Shown: piece after piece, positions 34,524-45,719 of the stretch | Numbering within the stretch: the first letter of the stretch is position 1 | Layout of the letters: every line of letters starts with the position of its first letter | Assembly (NCBI GenBank): GCA_963693285.1 | Contig: OY848923.1 | Coordinates: 3,172,038 to 3,236,037, forward strand | Length of the DNA stretch: 64,000 bases | Source: Xestospongia muta | Lineage: Eukaryota; Porifera; Demospongiae; Haplosclerida; Petrosiidae | Direction: 5' to 3' | Program-made: the position numbers and the translations under genes | The notes under the pieces: model-generated | Database searches by the model: none | What the model was told of the DNA's origin: nothing | What the model saw: only the letters and a program-made list of their open reading frames with translations

Positions 34524-37213
34524 TCATGGCCATTCACCTCTAGTGTAAGTCAGAACTTTACTAAGAACTGGGTCATTTCTTGTTGCAGTTTCAATCTGCA
34601 CTGCCGTGACTGGCAATGTTTGTATCTGTGATAAATTGAAAATTGTAGGTTCTCTAGAAGAGACAACAGCATCTTCTCTAGAGTCTGGTAATGGTAGTCG
34701 AGACAATCCATCTGCATTAGCATGACTGAGTGTCGACTTGTACTCAATGTTAAACTGGTAGGCTGATAAGAGAATTGCCCATCGTTGTAAACGTGCTGCT
34801 GCTAGTGGAGGTATTCCCTTTTTAGCTCCAAATATTGCCGTAAGTGGTTTGTGATCCGTATAAAGAGTGAACTTACACCCGTAGAGATATTGATGGAACT
34901 TTTTCACTCCATAGATGAGAGATAGAGCTTCCTTCTCTAACTGTGCATAGTTTCTCTCACTTGATGAAAGTGTCCTTGAGGCAAATGCAATTGGTCGTTC
35001 ACTTCCATCTGGTAAAGTATGAGAGATGACGGCTCCAATACCATATGCTGAAGCATCGCCTGCAAGTGAAAGAGGTAAAGTAGGGTCATAATGGACTAAT
35101 ACCTGAGATGTAGTTAAGGCCTTCTTTGCTTGTTGGAAAGCTTCTGAACATTCAGACGTCCACTGCCACTTACAGTTGTGTTGTAGCAAGTTATTCAGTG
35201 GGTGGAGGATAGTGGCTAGATTAGGTATGAACTTTCCGTAATAGTTCAACAGTCCGAGAAACGACCGGAGCTCTTGGATATTTCTCGGTTCTCGAGCTTG
35301 AACAATTGCTTTGAGCTTGCTGTTTGTAGTATGCAAACCCTCTGCATCAATTTTGTGGCCCAAATATTCCACAGAATCCTGTAGAAATTCACACTTGGGG
35401 TTCTTGATGTGGATGTTGTACTTCTGTAGCTGTTTGAATACTGAAGCAAGATTGCACAAGTGGTCTTGATCATCTTTACCAGTCACTAGAATGTCGTCAA
35501 TGTAACATATAACGTTGGGTATATTTTGAAGGATAGTATCCATAAGCCTTTGAAAAATAGCTGGCGCTGATGCCACCCCAAATGGTAGGCAAGTATACTG
35601 GTAAAGTCCTTTGTGTGTGTTAATAGTCACATATTTTCTGGATTCGTTGTCTAGTGTAAGTTGTTGGTAGGCTTGAGACAGATCCAATTTCGTAAATTTC
35701 TTTCCACCAGCCAATGTAGGAAATAAGTCTTCTGGTTTAGGGAGTGGATACTGGTCCACCTCCATCACTTGGTTAATTGTGACTTTATAGTCACCACAGA
35801 TGCGGTACTTTCCATCTTTCTTGGGTAATGGGACTATTGGTGATGCCCAATCACTGTGGTCAACTTTAACTATTGTGCTGATGGCTTCAAGTCGGTCTAA
35901 TTCCTCTTCAATAGCCGTTTTAATAGCAAAAGGAACTGGTCGGGGTTTGAAAAATCTTGGAGTTGCATCCTTTCTAATGCGAAGCTTTGCCTGATATGAA
36001 GTAATAGTTCCCAAGTCTTCTTTAAATAAATTGGCATAACGTTCCAGCAGGCTCTGTAGATTAGTATCTTGTACCGCTGTTACTGCAGCAATTCTTTTCC
36101 AATCTAAGCGGATACGGGTCAACCAGTTTCTTCCTAGCAAACTAGGACCATTTCCTTTAACAACGATTAAAGTGAGCACTTCTTTTTGTTCACCATACTC
36201 CACATTTACTTCTATCTTCCCTAGGACCTTCATTTGTTCCTTTGTATACGTTTTTAAGGTCATGTTGGAAGGTTGAACTCTCATTCTCGGTAGCAACTTG
36301 TTCATTGTTGCCTCAGATATTAGAGAGACTGCTGCACCAGTGTCAACCTCCATCGTCAGAGGCTTGTTATTTATTAGCAGCTCTATTGTGATTGGTCTTG
36401 TAGACTCTTCTCCAATTGTTAACAGCTGATGATCCTCTGCATCGCTATCCTTTGAGTCCACATACTTTGTCTGTGGGTTATGTCTACTTGCATTCGATTT
36501 AGCTGGCTTTGATCGGCAAACTATTGCAATGTGCCCTTTCTTGCCACAGTTGTGACATTTGGCATCTATAAATTTACAGTCTTTCGCCGTGTGGTTTTGC
36601 TCACCACATTGATAGCAGGTGTCTCTTCCCCCTTTCTCTTTGGGTTTCTGGGAGGGCCGTGTTATCTTTTGGACTATTCCATCTCCTCCTTGTAGAGACT
36701 TCGAGTTCTTGTCTGCTGCTTCCATTCCTTGGGTGAGATCATAAGCTTTCGCAAACGTTAAGTTGTCCTCTGTTAGCAACCTTTTTTGAATGCTTTCGCT
36801 TCTTAGCCCACATACGAGTCTATCCCGTAGTGCATCGTTTAATTGTTCGCCAAAGTCACAGTGGGTAGCTAACCGACGTAGTTCGGCTATGTACTGTGCC
36901 AACGATTCTCCGACTGCTTGATTTCGCCGATAAAAATGGAACCTTTCTGCAATGACTATCGGCTTTGGCTGAAAATGTGCCGTGAGTGCACTCACAAGGT
37001 CCTCGTAGGACTTGTCTTGTGGCCTTTCTGGTGCCACGAGACTTCGTAGTAAAGAGTAATTCTTCGCTCCAATTACGCTAAGGAATACTGCTACTTGCTC
37101 TCTTCTGCAATAGAGTTAGCTTGGAAGTAGAGACTTGCACATTCCAAATAGGCAGCAATCGTTTCTGATTCAGGTTGAAACTCCTGAAGTTGACCAAAAG
37201 TAGACCTTGCCAT
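34524..37213 (-). pseudogene. Gypsy gag-protease-reverse transcriptase-RNase H polyprotein
   Basis: The likely start ATG is at 37,211-37,213, just after the primer-site region. About 36 codons later a one-base shift near 37,100 breaks the frame. The main open stretch then runs from 37,037 to 34,524 (837 residues). In its numbering: gag up to about 140; two CCHC knuckles at 141-154 and 161-174; protease with VDTGA at about 231-235; reverse transcriptase at about 370-530 with YIDD at 512-515; RNase H with D661 (GDASAYG) and D728 (TDHKPL). Apart from the frameshift and the stop before integrase, all catalytic motifs look intact. Confidence 0.92.
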
Positions 37214-37238
37214 ATCCACGAACCCTCGTCGCCAGTTG

Positions 37239-37480
37239 TGATATCTTGTTACTTCACGTAGATATCAACTTAAAGTGGGTATATTTTTATAACTTTATAA
37301 TTTGAGAACTTTAGAACTTTGTAACTGTTACAACAACATAAGACAGTAACTTAAATACAAGTAGAATAAGCAGTGCTAACAAAAAGGTGTGAACACTAAA
37401 AGATTAACAACTAAACAACCAATGCATTGTGTCAGTAACACTAATTAACAACTCTACTAAATTGTTGTTAACATATTACA
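37239..37480 (-). repeat. 5' LTR of the gypsy element
   Basis: Full-length 242-bp copy, ending in TGTAATATG/CATATTACA sequence against the right target duplication. Just inside it, the element strand reads TGGCGACGAGGGTTCG, the expected place of the tRNA primer-binding site. The tRNA was not identified. Confidence 0.92.
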
Positions 37481-39735
37481 AGAAGGATTCTTCATAATCT
37501 AGTCCTGGTCTCCGTGAGTATCTCTGTGCAACCAGTCTTGCTTTGTAGCATTCAACTAGTCCATTTTCACCTAACTTACATTTGAAAACCCACTTGCTGT
37601 TGATGACCTTTTGATCTTTCAGGGGGGCACTAGATCCCAAACCTGGTTTTAGCGAAGTGATTCAAACTCAGCCTGCATTGCTCCCTTCCAATTCTCCTTC
37701 TCAGAAGAACTTAGTGCCTCTTTCACAGTGAGTGGTTCAGTGATGGTATTAACAGAGTTGACCTATACACCATAACAATCAGGCCATCTGGTTTCACGAT
37801 TAGATCATCTGACTGTCGGCTTTGTTCTCTCTTCTGTCACAGTGCTTTCTTTATTATCCCTCTCCTGTTCTTCAGTTTCTTCTCTCGATGAATTGTCATC
37901 TTCAAGTGCTTCAACACCATCCCTGGAACAGTCAAATTTTAACTTGTGAATCTCTTGACATTTCTGTTGCAGTCTCCTTCTCAACTCCGCTTACAAATTC
38001 GTTGATTTTCACATCACGACTATGGACAATTTTTCGATGGTTTGGATTGTATAGATGATATCCTTTTCAGTTGGTAGAATACCCTAGGAAGATACACCTT
38101 CGTGCTTTGTCATACAACTTATGTCTTTTGTCATTCGGAATATGTGCATACACAGTACATCCAAAAACTCTCAAATGTCCTACTTTTGGTTTCTCACCAC
38201 TGATTGCTTTGTATGGAGTCTTCCCTTTAATAGTTTTGTTGGGCATCAATTCTGTAAATACACAGCAGTTGCAAACACTTCAGCCCAAAAAGACTTAACT
38301 AGTCCTGAATCAGCTAACATAGCATGAACCATCTCAATGAATGTCCTGTTTAACCTCTCAGCTACTCTATTTTGCTCAGGACACTTGGGAATGGCAAGCT
38401 AATGCTTTATTCCTTCGTTTCTGAGGTATTTTTCAAATTCAGTTGAGGTATACTTGCCCCCATTATCAGTACAAAGAGTCTTTACACACTGTCCTAGTGA
38501 TTTCTCCACTTCCGTTTTCCACTCACAAAATCTTTTGAATACATCACTTTTACATTTAATCACATATACCCAGACATACCTTGTCTTATCATCAATGAAT
38601 GTAACGAAGTATTCAGCATGACTCAGGGATTTTGACTCCAGTTTTCCGCAGATGTCACTATGGACCAATTCCAGAGGTTCAGTTGTTGTCCTCTTACTAT
38701 AAGGTGGAAATTGACTTCTTTGGTGTTTGCCTTTCAGGCAAGGTTCACAGAACTTGATCTGCTTCGAAGCACAATAGTCATACTCCTCTACAAAGTTTTC
38801 ACTTGCTAGTTTTTGAAAGTTTTTCACTCCAAGGTGTCCATACCGACAGTGCCACAGATGTTCTTTTGACAACTGTTCATCGTTTTCTGGCAGTTTTGGC
38901 TCAGTAACAGCGTAAACATGATCCTTCGGTTTAGTATACATCACATTGTAGAGACTTCCAACTTTGTTTCCAACAGTGATTAATCTGTGTTTAGCATCCT
39001 TAATAACACATCCATGCTCATTAAATGTAACTGGGATTCTCTTTTCTACAGCTTTGGACACACTTAGTAGATTGCAGGTAAGATTGGGAATAAACAGTAC
39101 ATCATGGAGCTTACACTTCCTTGTTAAGCAACAAGTCTTCATCATCAAAATCACTGTTCCATGTTCGATGGCTTTTAACGTATGACCATCTCCAAGAGTG
39201 ACATCAAGAGTCATCTTCAGATTATGCAGTTCAACAAATGAGTTACGATCATTGCATATATGACAAGTAGCTCCTGAGTCCACGATTCAGTTTCTTCTAG
39301 GTGACATCTCGACTCCAGCTGATAAAATATGTTGAACCACTAAACCGACTTCATCACAATCAGAATCATCATCTTGACTTCTAGACTCTGCACAGTTAAT
39401 TGGGGGTTTACTCCTCATATGCTGATTCGAACTTTCAAACTGTCTTTCTCACTCATGACACTTCCGTTGCGTATGTCCAAATTTCTTACAAAAATGGCAT
39501 CTGGGTCCTCGTTTCTTCTGCTTTAGAACCATGTCTTCTTTTTTATTCTTTCAAGTGTTGCGCTTGAGGCATTTCGATCCTTTATTTTTTGTTTTTCGTG
39601 TAGCAAAGGTTCAATAAAGAGATAGAGTGTTACAATCATGTCTGGTACATCAGTATTAGCTTCCATTGCTGTCACCAACATATCATACGATTCTGGATGA
39701 CTAGCTACATATGACAACCATAACAGACAGCTGGA
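37481..39735 (-). pseudogene. Ty1/copia element, 5' part (gag, protease, integrase)
   Basis: Minus-strand order from 39,717: a gag end, a CCHC knuckle near 39,440-39,510 (C-H-F-C...G-H...C), then protease with DSGATCH just after an in-frame TGA at 39,287-39,289. The GAG-pre-integrase block follows (LWHCRYGHLG), then integrase with HSDICG, TFIDDKTRYVWVY and CTDNGGKYTS. The open stretch ends at 38,399; further integrase (NRVAERLNRTFIEM) and linker pieces are interrupted by stops. The reverse transcriptase start reaches the gypsy insertion at 37,480. No LTR was recognised at the right end. Confidence 0.92.
39613..39638. repeat. 26-bp templated insertion
   Basis: ATAAAGAGATAGAGTGTTAC plus six more bases here are identical to DNA near 40,031-40,057. 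The left copy of the duplication (near 250-262) has a different short sequence at this point. Confidence 0.85.
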
Positions 39736-39739
39736 GCCA

Positions 39740-41486
39740 TAGCTAGATATAAAATGGTTAGAAACTTATTGTAACATTTACATTATGTACATGTATTAGC
39801 TAAACTACTTTGTATATTTATGTACAGAAACATACTCCTTTTTTGTGTATGTAAAGTAGAAAGAGAGGAGTTGTATAATGGAAATAGCTTCATTGATGTT
39901 TGCTATATCAATAAGAGAAATTAGTCATTATGTAATAGAATAATTACAAAGTAAGGACGTGGTTTCCTAAAGCTCTCTCTCTCTCTCCACTTCCATTTAT
40001 TTGGGTCTCTTACCAATGGTAGATTAGTAGATAAAGAGATAGAGTGTTACAATCATTAAAATGAGTGATGCCATAGCAATGTATTTATCTGATAGGATCC
40101 ATGAAATAGCAATGAGATTGAATGAAATAGTTAGATGTTTTCTATGGAATGATCCACCAATGTACTCTAATTAGTTGATTAAAGTAACATAACTATTAAT
40201 TTTTACAGTGAACTCTTATATCTTTCTGCTTATCTCAACCTATTTAAGTATATGTGCATGTGTCCACACAGGTTGCATAATTAAGCCTTAGATGTACTAA
40301 TTTAACAAGTCATTAAAATATAGTGTGATTTCATTGTAAGTGTGTCCGTTGTATTTGATCTCATGTATTCATAACCTGTATTTATCTTATTATATGTGAT
40401 CATTAAATAACTGACAAAGTGCTGAATTGTTTATTAAGATAAGAATACATAATACACATAACCAGCAGAAAAAAAACCATAATTTTTAAAAGTCACTATT
40501 TTATATTAGATATAATGCTTGCTAACAAATGAATTGTTATTTCCTTTTTGTCTTTCTCTCTTCAGACAAAGGCTGAGTCTAGAGTATTGATAGCAGATGT
40601 AGTGTTTTAATGAAAAATTTTTCATCATAGTTCTTCAGAATTAACCTGTAGAGATGAAAGGAAAATTTAAGCTCTCATCCTTCCATCTATCTATTCATCA
40701 ATCCCTTCATCTATCCATTTATCCAAACAAAGGATGTGAACCATACACTATTGAAACTACTATTAGGACACACCTACTTAAAAGACATTTACAATACTTT
40801 TATAAACTAAACCTAGTGAACTTTTTAAATGAATACAAATGATGATTTATTGTATCATGTGAACCTACATTGAAATGTTTGTTAAATTTATAGTATACAA
40901 TTGTCAATTTTATTCTAGTTATGAAATCGTTTCTTGACTATTTCATTAAAATAATCTGCTAGACTATACTGGTCTCATACATGTACATATAATAGTATGT
41001 GTGATCTGTGGTTAGAAAACTTACAAATATATATGTTGAGAGTTTATATTACTAACCACAAATCTTACCTCACTCTATACATACAAAGTACATACATGTA
41101 TTATAGTAAACTATAATAAATGTATATACTAGTAATATTGTAACATGAATGTATATAAATGTATATACATTACTTATTGCAACATGATCCTGAAGTTCCA
41201 TTATAGCATTCAAATAAGAACAGCCAGAAAGAATAAACAAGGCCATAATCTTTTATGTAATAATATAAGTGTTGATGAGGGTACATATTTACCTGGTGAG
41301 TCCAGAATTCCAAGACATGATAGAGCCTTTATTGTAAAGTTTCAAGCAAATAAAGTAACATAATAAAGGCATGTATATGTTCCTCTTTTCTTGAGGAACC
41401 ATCCAACACATCTCCAGACAATTGCTCACAGTGGGCAAAAACAAAATTTGATTAAATTTCTAGAAGCACGACAATGCTTGTCATTA
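39740..41486. other. Non-coding duplicated DNA (partner of 346-2,098)
   Basis: No supportable gene. Contains the CT microsatellite near 39,974-39,988. Confidence 0.7.
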
Positions 41487-42340
41487 TTAACCTTCCTGCG
41501 AGTGGGCGCAAAGCGATGTTATTGTAGTCTGTCAGTGTGTGTGTCTGTGTCTGTGTCTGTGTCTGTTACTCCGATTTTTTCTTGAACTGCTATAATTTCG
41601 TAAGCGAAGCATTGGCAGCTACCAACGTTTAGCAACGAATAGAAAAACGTGTGGACTTTACAACATTAGTATCAAGAACATCGTCAAGGAAAACGAAAGA
41701 TTAAAACTCACAAAAAAATTTTCAGTCAGCAGAGGTGAAGGTGCCGTTTCTCGAAAAGTAAAAACTTAATGTAAAGATTTTTAGTATGTTGTAGACAATC
41801 ATAGAGGAATACGCATCAGCAAGACAGAAGGTCGTTGTTCGAAGCAATCTTTGGAAAAGTTCTGAGAAGTGTTTGTACATGGACTTGGAGCGTAGTAACG
41901 CATTCAGAAAACGTTTCCAAGCACTGAAAAAACTGCTACTAATAATTAATATATCAATTTATATTTATACCGCTGGATGCTTCCAAAGAACGTTTTATCT
42001 TTAAGTTACAACTAATTTTGTATATGAAATATCGATACAGTTTAAAGGGTCATGTAAACTCTCAGAGAAACTTTCATAACGAATCTAGCACTTAATATTG
42101 CTCGGTAATTGAATGATATTATCACTTACTCAGTTACCGGTTCACAGACATGGCAAAGCTAGAAATCTGGCAACAATTAATGAGCATATAGAAGATGACA
42201 AAGCTTACCATTTTATGACCACACCTTCTGGAATGTTAATAAATTTTCTTGCAATGCTACCTAGCAACGTCATACCTGAACCTAAGCTGGCATAGCGTTT
42301 ATAACTTATAAACTGCAGCGAAGTTCGGCACTTTAGTGCC
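41487..42340. mobile_element. Non-autonomous TIR element (copy 3)
   Basis: Paralogue of the copy at 2,099-2,946, duplicated with its flanks. Ends with CAGCGAAGTT and the hairpin GGCACTTTAGTGCC. Confidence 0.65.
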
Positions 42341-42435
42341 TTTCATTTTATATGATTTTTATCTTAAATATAATAATATTAAAATAAACAATGAATATAA
42401 ACATACTTTGACAACTATAATAATGCACAGCTCCA

Positions 42436-42497
42436 GAAATTCATTATTCTTCCAGCTATATTTGGATCCAAATATAGCTGGAAGAATAATGAATTTC
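42436..42497. repeat. 62-bp perfect palindrome
   Basis: Two exact reverse-complement arms around a central GATC, with no mismatch. The sister site at 3,053-3,090 is perfect for only 38 bp. Confidence 0.97.
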
Positions 42498-43844
42498 AGT
42501 ACAACTCATGACCAGTTACTTTACTCTCCCTAGTGAAAGACAATATCTATATTAACACTAAATAAATAAGGAGAGCAATGAAACTATGAGGGAGACACTC
42601 AAAATAGTTCTGCTAAATTCAATGGTAGTGATTAAGTGGTTTGACTTTGCAATGCAAATGGATGATTTTTTAAATATGACATCAGATATCTCTACAAGGT
42701 TAGAAAAGAATATAGGTAACAGTCTAGTGTTATCAATTCTTTATATCTATTATTATAAACGAAGGTCAGCATCAACAGACTAGGTCACAGTATATATTGA
42801 TCATTTATGCATCTATATAGTCTGTTATTCAACTTACGATTTCATTGCATTCTCAGCTAACACAAAGAGGTGCGGTTAAGTTGCTATAATAACTTTTATA
42901 CCTAGTGCGCATGTGCAAAGCAAGCGGTTTATTCCTGTTTGAAATATGGCTTTCAATCAATTGTCTCTCTGCAGTATTCTGGTAAAGCGAGTGTGCACGA
43001 CAGGAAGTGATGTCACATAATATAGTTTATATTAGTATACGTCTATGTTTATTTCCATGTTTTATGTTAGTGGGCAACAAACTACAAACTACAAATTATT
43101 CAGTTGTTTTAATAACTAATTTATAGATTTCTGTGAATTACTCACCATATATAATTTTGCTAGTTGGTATACTATTACAACCAACAAATTATGGAGTGAT
43201 ATATACTTTTTGGCTTTTAGATTACTTATTACAATGGCTTTTATCAAATGTGATTAATAAGTGGAGGAGCTGCTAGCATAGCCATTTGCATGTATGCTAG
43301 ATGGAGCTGCTATCTTCATACGCCGAAGTGTTAAAAACATAGGAGGTGCGTACTAGCTTAGCTTGCTACACATAGCAATTCTTCTTTTCCTTCCCTCCCC
43401 CTCCATTTCTTTCCTCCATTCCTTTGACATTAGTTAAAGTGAAAATGATCACTATGCACAACACTCTACACATTTCTAGTTTGCTCTCTAGACACTCCTC
43501 TGCCCCATTAGCTGATCATAATGGAGGAGGGGCTAACTCACTATATGGTCATGACCTATATTGTAAATATAAGGCTATTTGTACAAAACTAAAAGTGAAT
43601 ACCCTAATGCACATTATACAATTAGAATGTAGTAATCAGTATCTAAAATATAGAATTAATTTCTCATTGAGGTATGCATTTGTGTGTCCAACGATTAACC
43701 AACATCTATTTTTAAATATAAACAATCTAGGAGGTCTATAGAAACATGTTTTATATATAATAAAAGTGACACTCCTATTCAAATGATGGGCAATGAATTT
43801 TTAACACTTGTGTTCATTTTGCTATCGGAAATGATGATGTCATT
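42498..43844. other. Non-coding flank and 3' side of fucosyltransferase gene 3
   Basis: Matches 3,091-4,568 except for the missing MITE. No gene is supported. Confidence 0.55.
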
Positions 43845-45068
43845 TTACCATGTTGGATATTGTTTACAGTCATGTTGGACACTATACCATTGTTCAATGT
43901 CATCATATACTTTTATACATTGATTAGGCTCATACAGTTTGTTACACACATCGCAAGGAATACGATGGGTCCCACCATCTATTATAGTCCACTCATCTCT
44001 CCATTTAAAGAACTTATTATAAAGTTGAGAATTGTTGCCAATTTTCTTCAGGTAATTCGCCAGATAAACTGCTCTCTTAAAATCAAGTCCATTAATGAAA
44101 GAATTGGGAGGGACGACTTCAGGATTTGATAGATTTGCTCCTGATATTATTACTGGAACTATTTCATTCTTTAAAGCATTTCTGTAGGTTTTTTCAGTAA
44201 TATAATCTTCACACACAGAATTCTCAAAAGCCAAATAAAACTTGTACTTTCGTAACGAAGAGAAACAGTTTGGTTTACATGATTTCCCACATTTACCATA
44301 AATATCAACATCAATATATTTCTTTAACTTCCTTACTGCATCTAAACGAGGACGTATACAATTACTTATAAAAGCAATTGCTGTTTTAGTTCTGTTTTCA
44401 AGGTAGTTTTTATTAGAATCATAACCATTTTTAAACTTTCCAGGAACTATGAAGAAATAACTTTCTCTAATATCTGAACTAAACTTGTATGTCATTGTCC
44501 AGTTAAATAGAGATCTGGAATATAGGATAAATTGATGATATCTATTAACATGAGACGGTGGCTCTTTAGTGTAGAAAATCCATCTCTGGTGTGGCAGTCG
44601 ACTCATATTATTAGCAGAAATAATACTTTTTAATAAATCACCTTCTTGAATATGAAAAACTACAGCACTGCTATTAGAATAAAGATTCTTGTCACCAGTA
44701 AGAAAACACTTGTTTCTGTTATGTCCACATGTTATTGGCCTACTATTACCAAGTGATTCAACAAAATTTATGCCAAACCAAGTTGTCCATAATAAAATGA
44801 TTTTCCCATTACTACCAACTGTAGTAATACTATCAGAAATTGAAGTATTTAGGTGTCTACAACCATAAAGTTTTTTAACAGGAAATACCTTTGGCTGGAT
44901 AATATTTTGAGATATTGTATTATTAGCATGATATCGTGATAGTGGTCGAAATGATACCGTTTTCGTAGCGACGATGACGAACACGAACGATACCGTCAAA
45001 GTCAGAACGTACAGGAATATAACCTTTTTCCATTTTAACTTGAAGAATTCAAAGTTGACAGGCATCAT
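43845..45068 (-). CDS. Alpha-1,3-fucosyltransferase-like, GT10 family (copy 3)
   Basis: Intact intronless frame, 407 residues from the ATG pair at 45,068. It is the direct partner of copy 1 in the 39-kb duplication and shares its stem and N-terminal domain (HLNTSISDS, PPSHV). The signature is canonical: FENS followed by CEDYITEK at 281-293. Between about 255 and 350 it instead shares residues with copies 4 and 5 (VDIYGKCG, FKRAVYLANYLKKIGNNSQ), which suggests gene conversion. Membrane helix at about 16-34; four C-terminal cysteines are present. As in copy 1, the 16-codon extension to 45,116 starts at TTG and is not used here as the start. Confidence 0.88.
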   Translation of the reverse strand: MMPVNFEFFKLKWKKVIFLYVLTLTVSFVFVIVATKTVSFRPLSRYHANNTISQNIIQPKVFPVKKLYGCRHLNTSISDSITTVGSNGKIILLWTTWFGINFVESLGNSRPITCGHNRNKCFLTGDKNLYSNSSAVVFHIQEGDLLKSIISANNMSRLPHQRWIFYTKEPPSHVNRYHQFILYSRSLFNWTMTYKFSSDIRESYFFIVPGKFKNGYDSNKNYLENRTKTAIAFISNCIRPRLDAVRKLKKYIDVDIYGKCGKSCKPNCFSSLRKYKFYLAFENSVCEDYITEKTYRNALKNEIVPVIISGANLSNPEVVPPNSFINGLDFKRAVYLANYLKKIGNNSQLYNKFFKWRDEWTIIDGGTHRIPCDVCNKLYEPNQCIKVYDDIEQWYSVQHDCKQYPTW

Positions 45069-45116
45069 GTATAGTAAGTAGACTCTGTGATCAAATTCCA
45101 AGTTTCTAATCTCCAA

Positions 45117-45719
45117 TTTTTCTAGTTACCTCCTTTTTTAATAATCAACCGGAAGCGTATTATACATTAAAATATATATTTAGGCAACGGTTGCCATGGT
45201 TACATTCTCTAAACATGGCCTACAACGAGAAACTTGTCCAAAATTTTAACCCCTTACGTTATCACTAACACAATCAACGTATGCGCACTGGCCTCCAATG
45301 CGCACGTTTCTTAGGCTATTATGTTAATCACCTGTACAGTGTGGCTTTAAAACATAGTCAATAAAGTATTGTATTAATATGAAATTGAGTATTTTTATGA
45401 TCTACATGTACATTATGTCAACATATCTTTTAGATATAATTATTGTAGAGTATACAACATATTTGAAAGATGTTATCATAATTATGTACAATAATGTAAT
45501 TCATAAAACATTGTTCATTAGAGATCATGTTACGACCAGTAGTATATAAATAAGATTGATTTCTCTGAACTCATTCACTGAACAAAAAACGAATGATAAT
45601 TTAAATATATATATACATGAACTTTACACTATAAGAAACAAACTAATATATACATCAAACAGGAAGTCAAAGATTGTAATTATATCAACATATTAACATA
45701 ACAATCACAAGGATTAATA
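45117..45719. other. Conserved 5' flank of fucosyltransferase gene 3
   Basis: Non-coding, matches 5,870-6,510 without the long TA tract. Confidence 0.5.

Larger units (their letters stand above)
33111..37480 (-). mobile_element. Nearly intact Ty3/gypsy LTR retrotransposon nested in copia
   Basis: 4,370 bp on the minus strand. LTRs of 242 bp (37,239-37,480) and 209 bp (33,111-33,319) begin and end TG...CA on the element's strand. The 3' LTR lacks about 33 bp. A primer-binding-like site follows the 5' LTR, and a purine tract (GGGGAGGAA as read on the minus strand) precedes the 3' LTR. Coding is gag-pol in one frame, interrupted by a frameshift near 37,100 and a single TGA at 34,524-34,526. The target duplication AGAAG is at 33,104-33,108 and 37,481-37,485, with an extra TA before the left LTR. 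No env and no chromodomain were seen. Confidence 0.93.
39372..45180. repeat. Right copy of large segmental duplication
   Basis: Aligns with 1-5,880 in the same orientation. Carries the same TIR-element insertion and palindrome, and fucosyltransferase copy 3. It lacks the MITE at 3,650. Confidence 0.9.

Noticed and set aside
34550..35994. Short open frames overlapping the gypsy polyprotein
   Set aside because: They are alternative-frame shadows of reverse transcriptase and RNase H coding sequence.
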